Assembly (NCBI GenBank): GCA_002342205.1
Contig: DDPN01000131.1
Location: 13,992 to 21,029 of the forward strand
Source: Chitinophagaceae bacterium UBA2467
GTDB taxonomy: Bacteria > Bacteroidota > Bacteroidia > Chitinophagales > Chitinophagaceae
Direction: 5' to 3'
Length of the DNA stretch: 7,038 bases
Below are positions 6,631-7,038 of the stretch, piece by piece. The position numbers were made by a program, and so were the translations under genes. Every line of letters begins with the position of its first letter. The stretch's first letter is position 1. The notes below the pieces were generated by a model, which saw only the letters and a list, made by a program, of their open reading frames with translations, made no database searches and had not been told where the DNA came from.

Positions 6631-7038
6631 TTATTGACTATTCTTTTTTACATCAATTAATTCCACTTCAAAAATCAGAACAGAACCGCCAGGGATTGAC
6701 ATATAGTCATATTCGCCATACCCCAATTGATAGGGCACATAGAATTTATATTTTGCTCCGATTTTCATCAACTGAAGTCCTTCCGTCCAACCTTTGATCA
6801 CGCCTGTTAATGGAAAGCTGATGGGTTGACCACGATCATACGAGTTGTCAAACCCTTTACCATCAATAAATGTGCCTCTGTAGTGACAAGTAACAGTGTC
6901 TACTGCTGCAGGGCTTACTCCATTTCCAGGAACAAGAACTTCGTATTGTAAACCACTTTCAGTAGTAATTATGCCTGCTTTTTTCTTGTTTTCTGCAAGA
7001 AATTTTTCACCTGCCTCACGATTTTGTTTTGATTTTTC
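6631..7038 (-). CDS. FKBP-type peptidyl-prolyl cis-trans isomerase, C-terminal part
   Basis: The N-terminus lies beyond the window; 135 residues plus a TAA stop are visible. Reading from the window edge, a charged helical segment (about 1-22, ending AENKKKAG) resembles the linker before the catalytic domain in FklB/Mip-type proteins. It is followed by SGLQYEVLVPG (28-38) and a full FKBP domain. The FK506-pocket and active-site positions of FKBP12 are all matched: Y53, F63-D64, F75, V80-I81, W84, Y107, I115 and F123. It should catalyse proline isomerisation during protein folding. Whether it is periplasmic, lipoprotein-anchored or cytoplasmic cannot be judged without the N-terminus. The loop after YG (108-116) is tyrosine-rich (EYDYMS) rather than the glycine-rich form common in the family. 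The gene is convergent with cmk. Confidence 0.93.
   Translation of the reverse strand, partial: EKSKQNREAGEKFLAENKKKAGIITTESGLQYEVLVPGNGVSPAAVDTVTCHYRGTFIDGKGFDNSYDRGQPISFPLTGVIKGWTEGLQLMKIGAKYKFYVPYQLGYGEYDYMSIPGGSVLIFEVELIDVKKNSQ

Overview
This window is a stretch of ordinary chromosome from a member of the Bacteroidota, most likely family Chitinophagaceae or a close relative. The evidence is a textbook Bacteroidota promoter (TTTG-N20-TATCTTTG) in front of a tRNA gene, the absence of clear Shine-Dalgarno sequences before most genes, moderate-to-low GC content by eye, and protein sequences whose wording (AccA, RNase Z, ClpC, Cmk) resembles that phylum. I see no insertion sequence, phage gene, CRISPR array or obvious transferred island.

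Layout from left to right: the 5' half of a tRNA-Asp(GTC) gene on the minus strand with its own promoter; a divergent intergenic region; accA and dapA on the plus strand, 7 bases apart; rnz and a STAS-domain gene on the minus strand (transcribed STAS then rnz, 17 bases apart), with rnz meeting dapA tail to tail across only 3 bases; a 103-base divergent region; clpC and cmk on the plus strand, 24 bases apart; and the C-terminal 135 residues of an FKBP-type prolyl isomerase on the minus strand, meeting cmk tail to tail across 6 bases. Every stretch over 150 bases is coding.

The genes are housekeeping: the first step of fatty acid synthesis (AccA), lysine/diaminopimelate synthesis (DapA), tRNA 3'-end maturation (RNase Z), protein quality control (ClpC and the prolyl isomerase), and pyrimidine nucleotide metabolism (Cmk). 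The STAS protein is a likely regulatory partner of unknown target. The neighbours do not form one pathway; they are three small transcription units, plus the flanking tRNA and FKBP genes.

The most notable signal is in rnz. All seven metal ligands and the HEAT and HST motifs are intact, but the segment that normally encodes the protruding tRNA-binding arm (exosite) is reduced to about 15 strongly basic residues. The second is the STAS protein, in which the usual phosphorylatable serine appears to be replaced by Asp or Ala. I did not find a convincing undescribed multi-gene system here.
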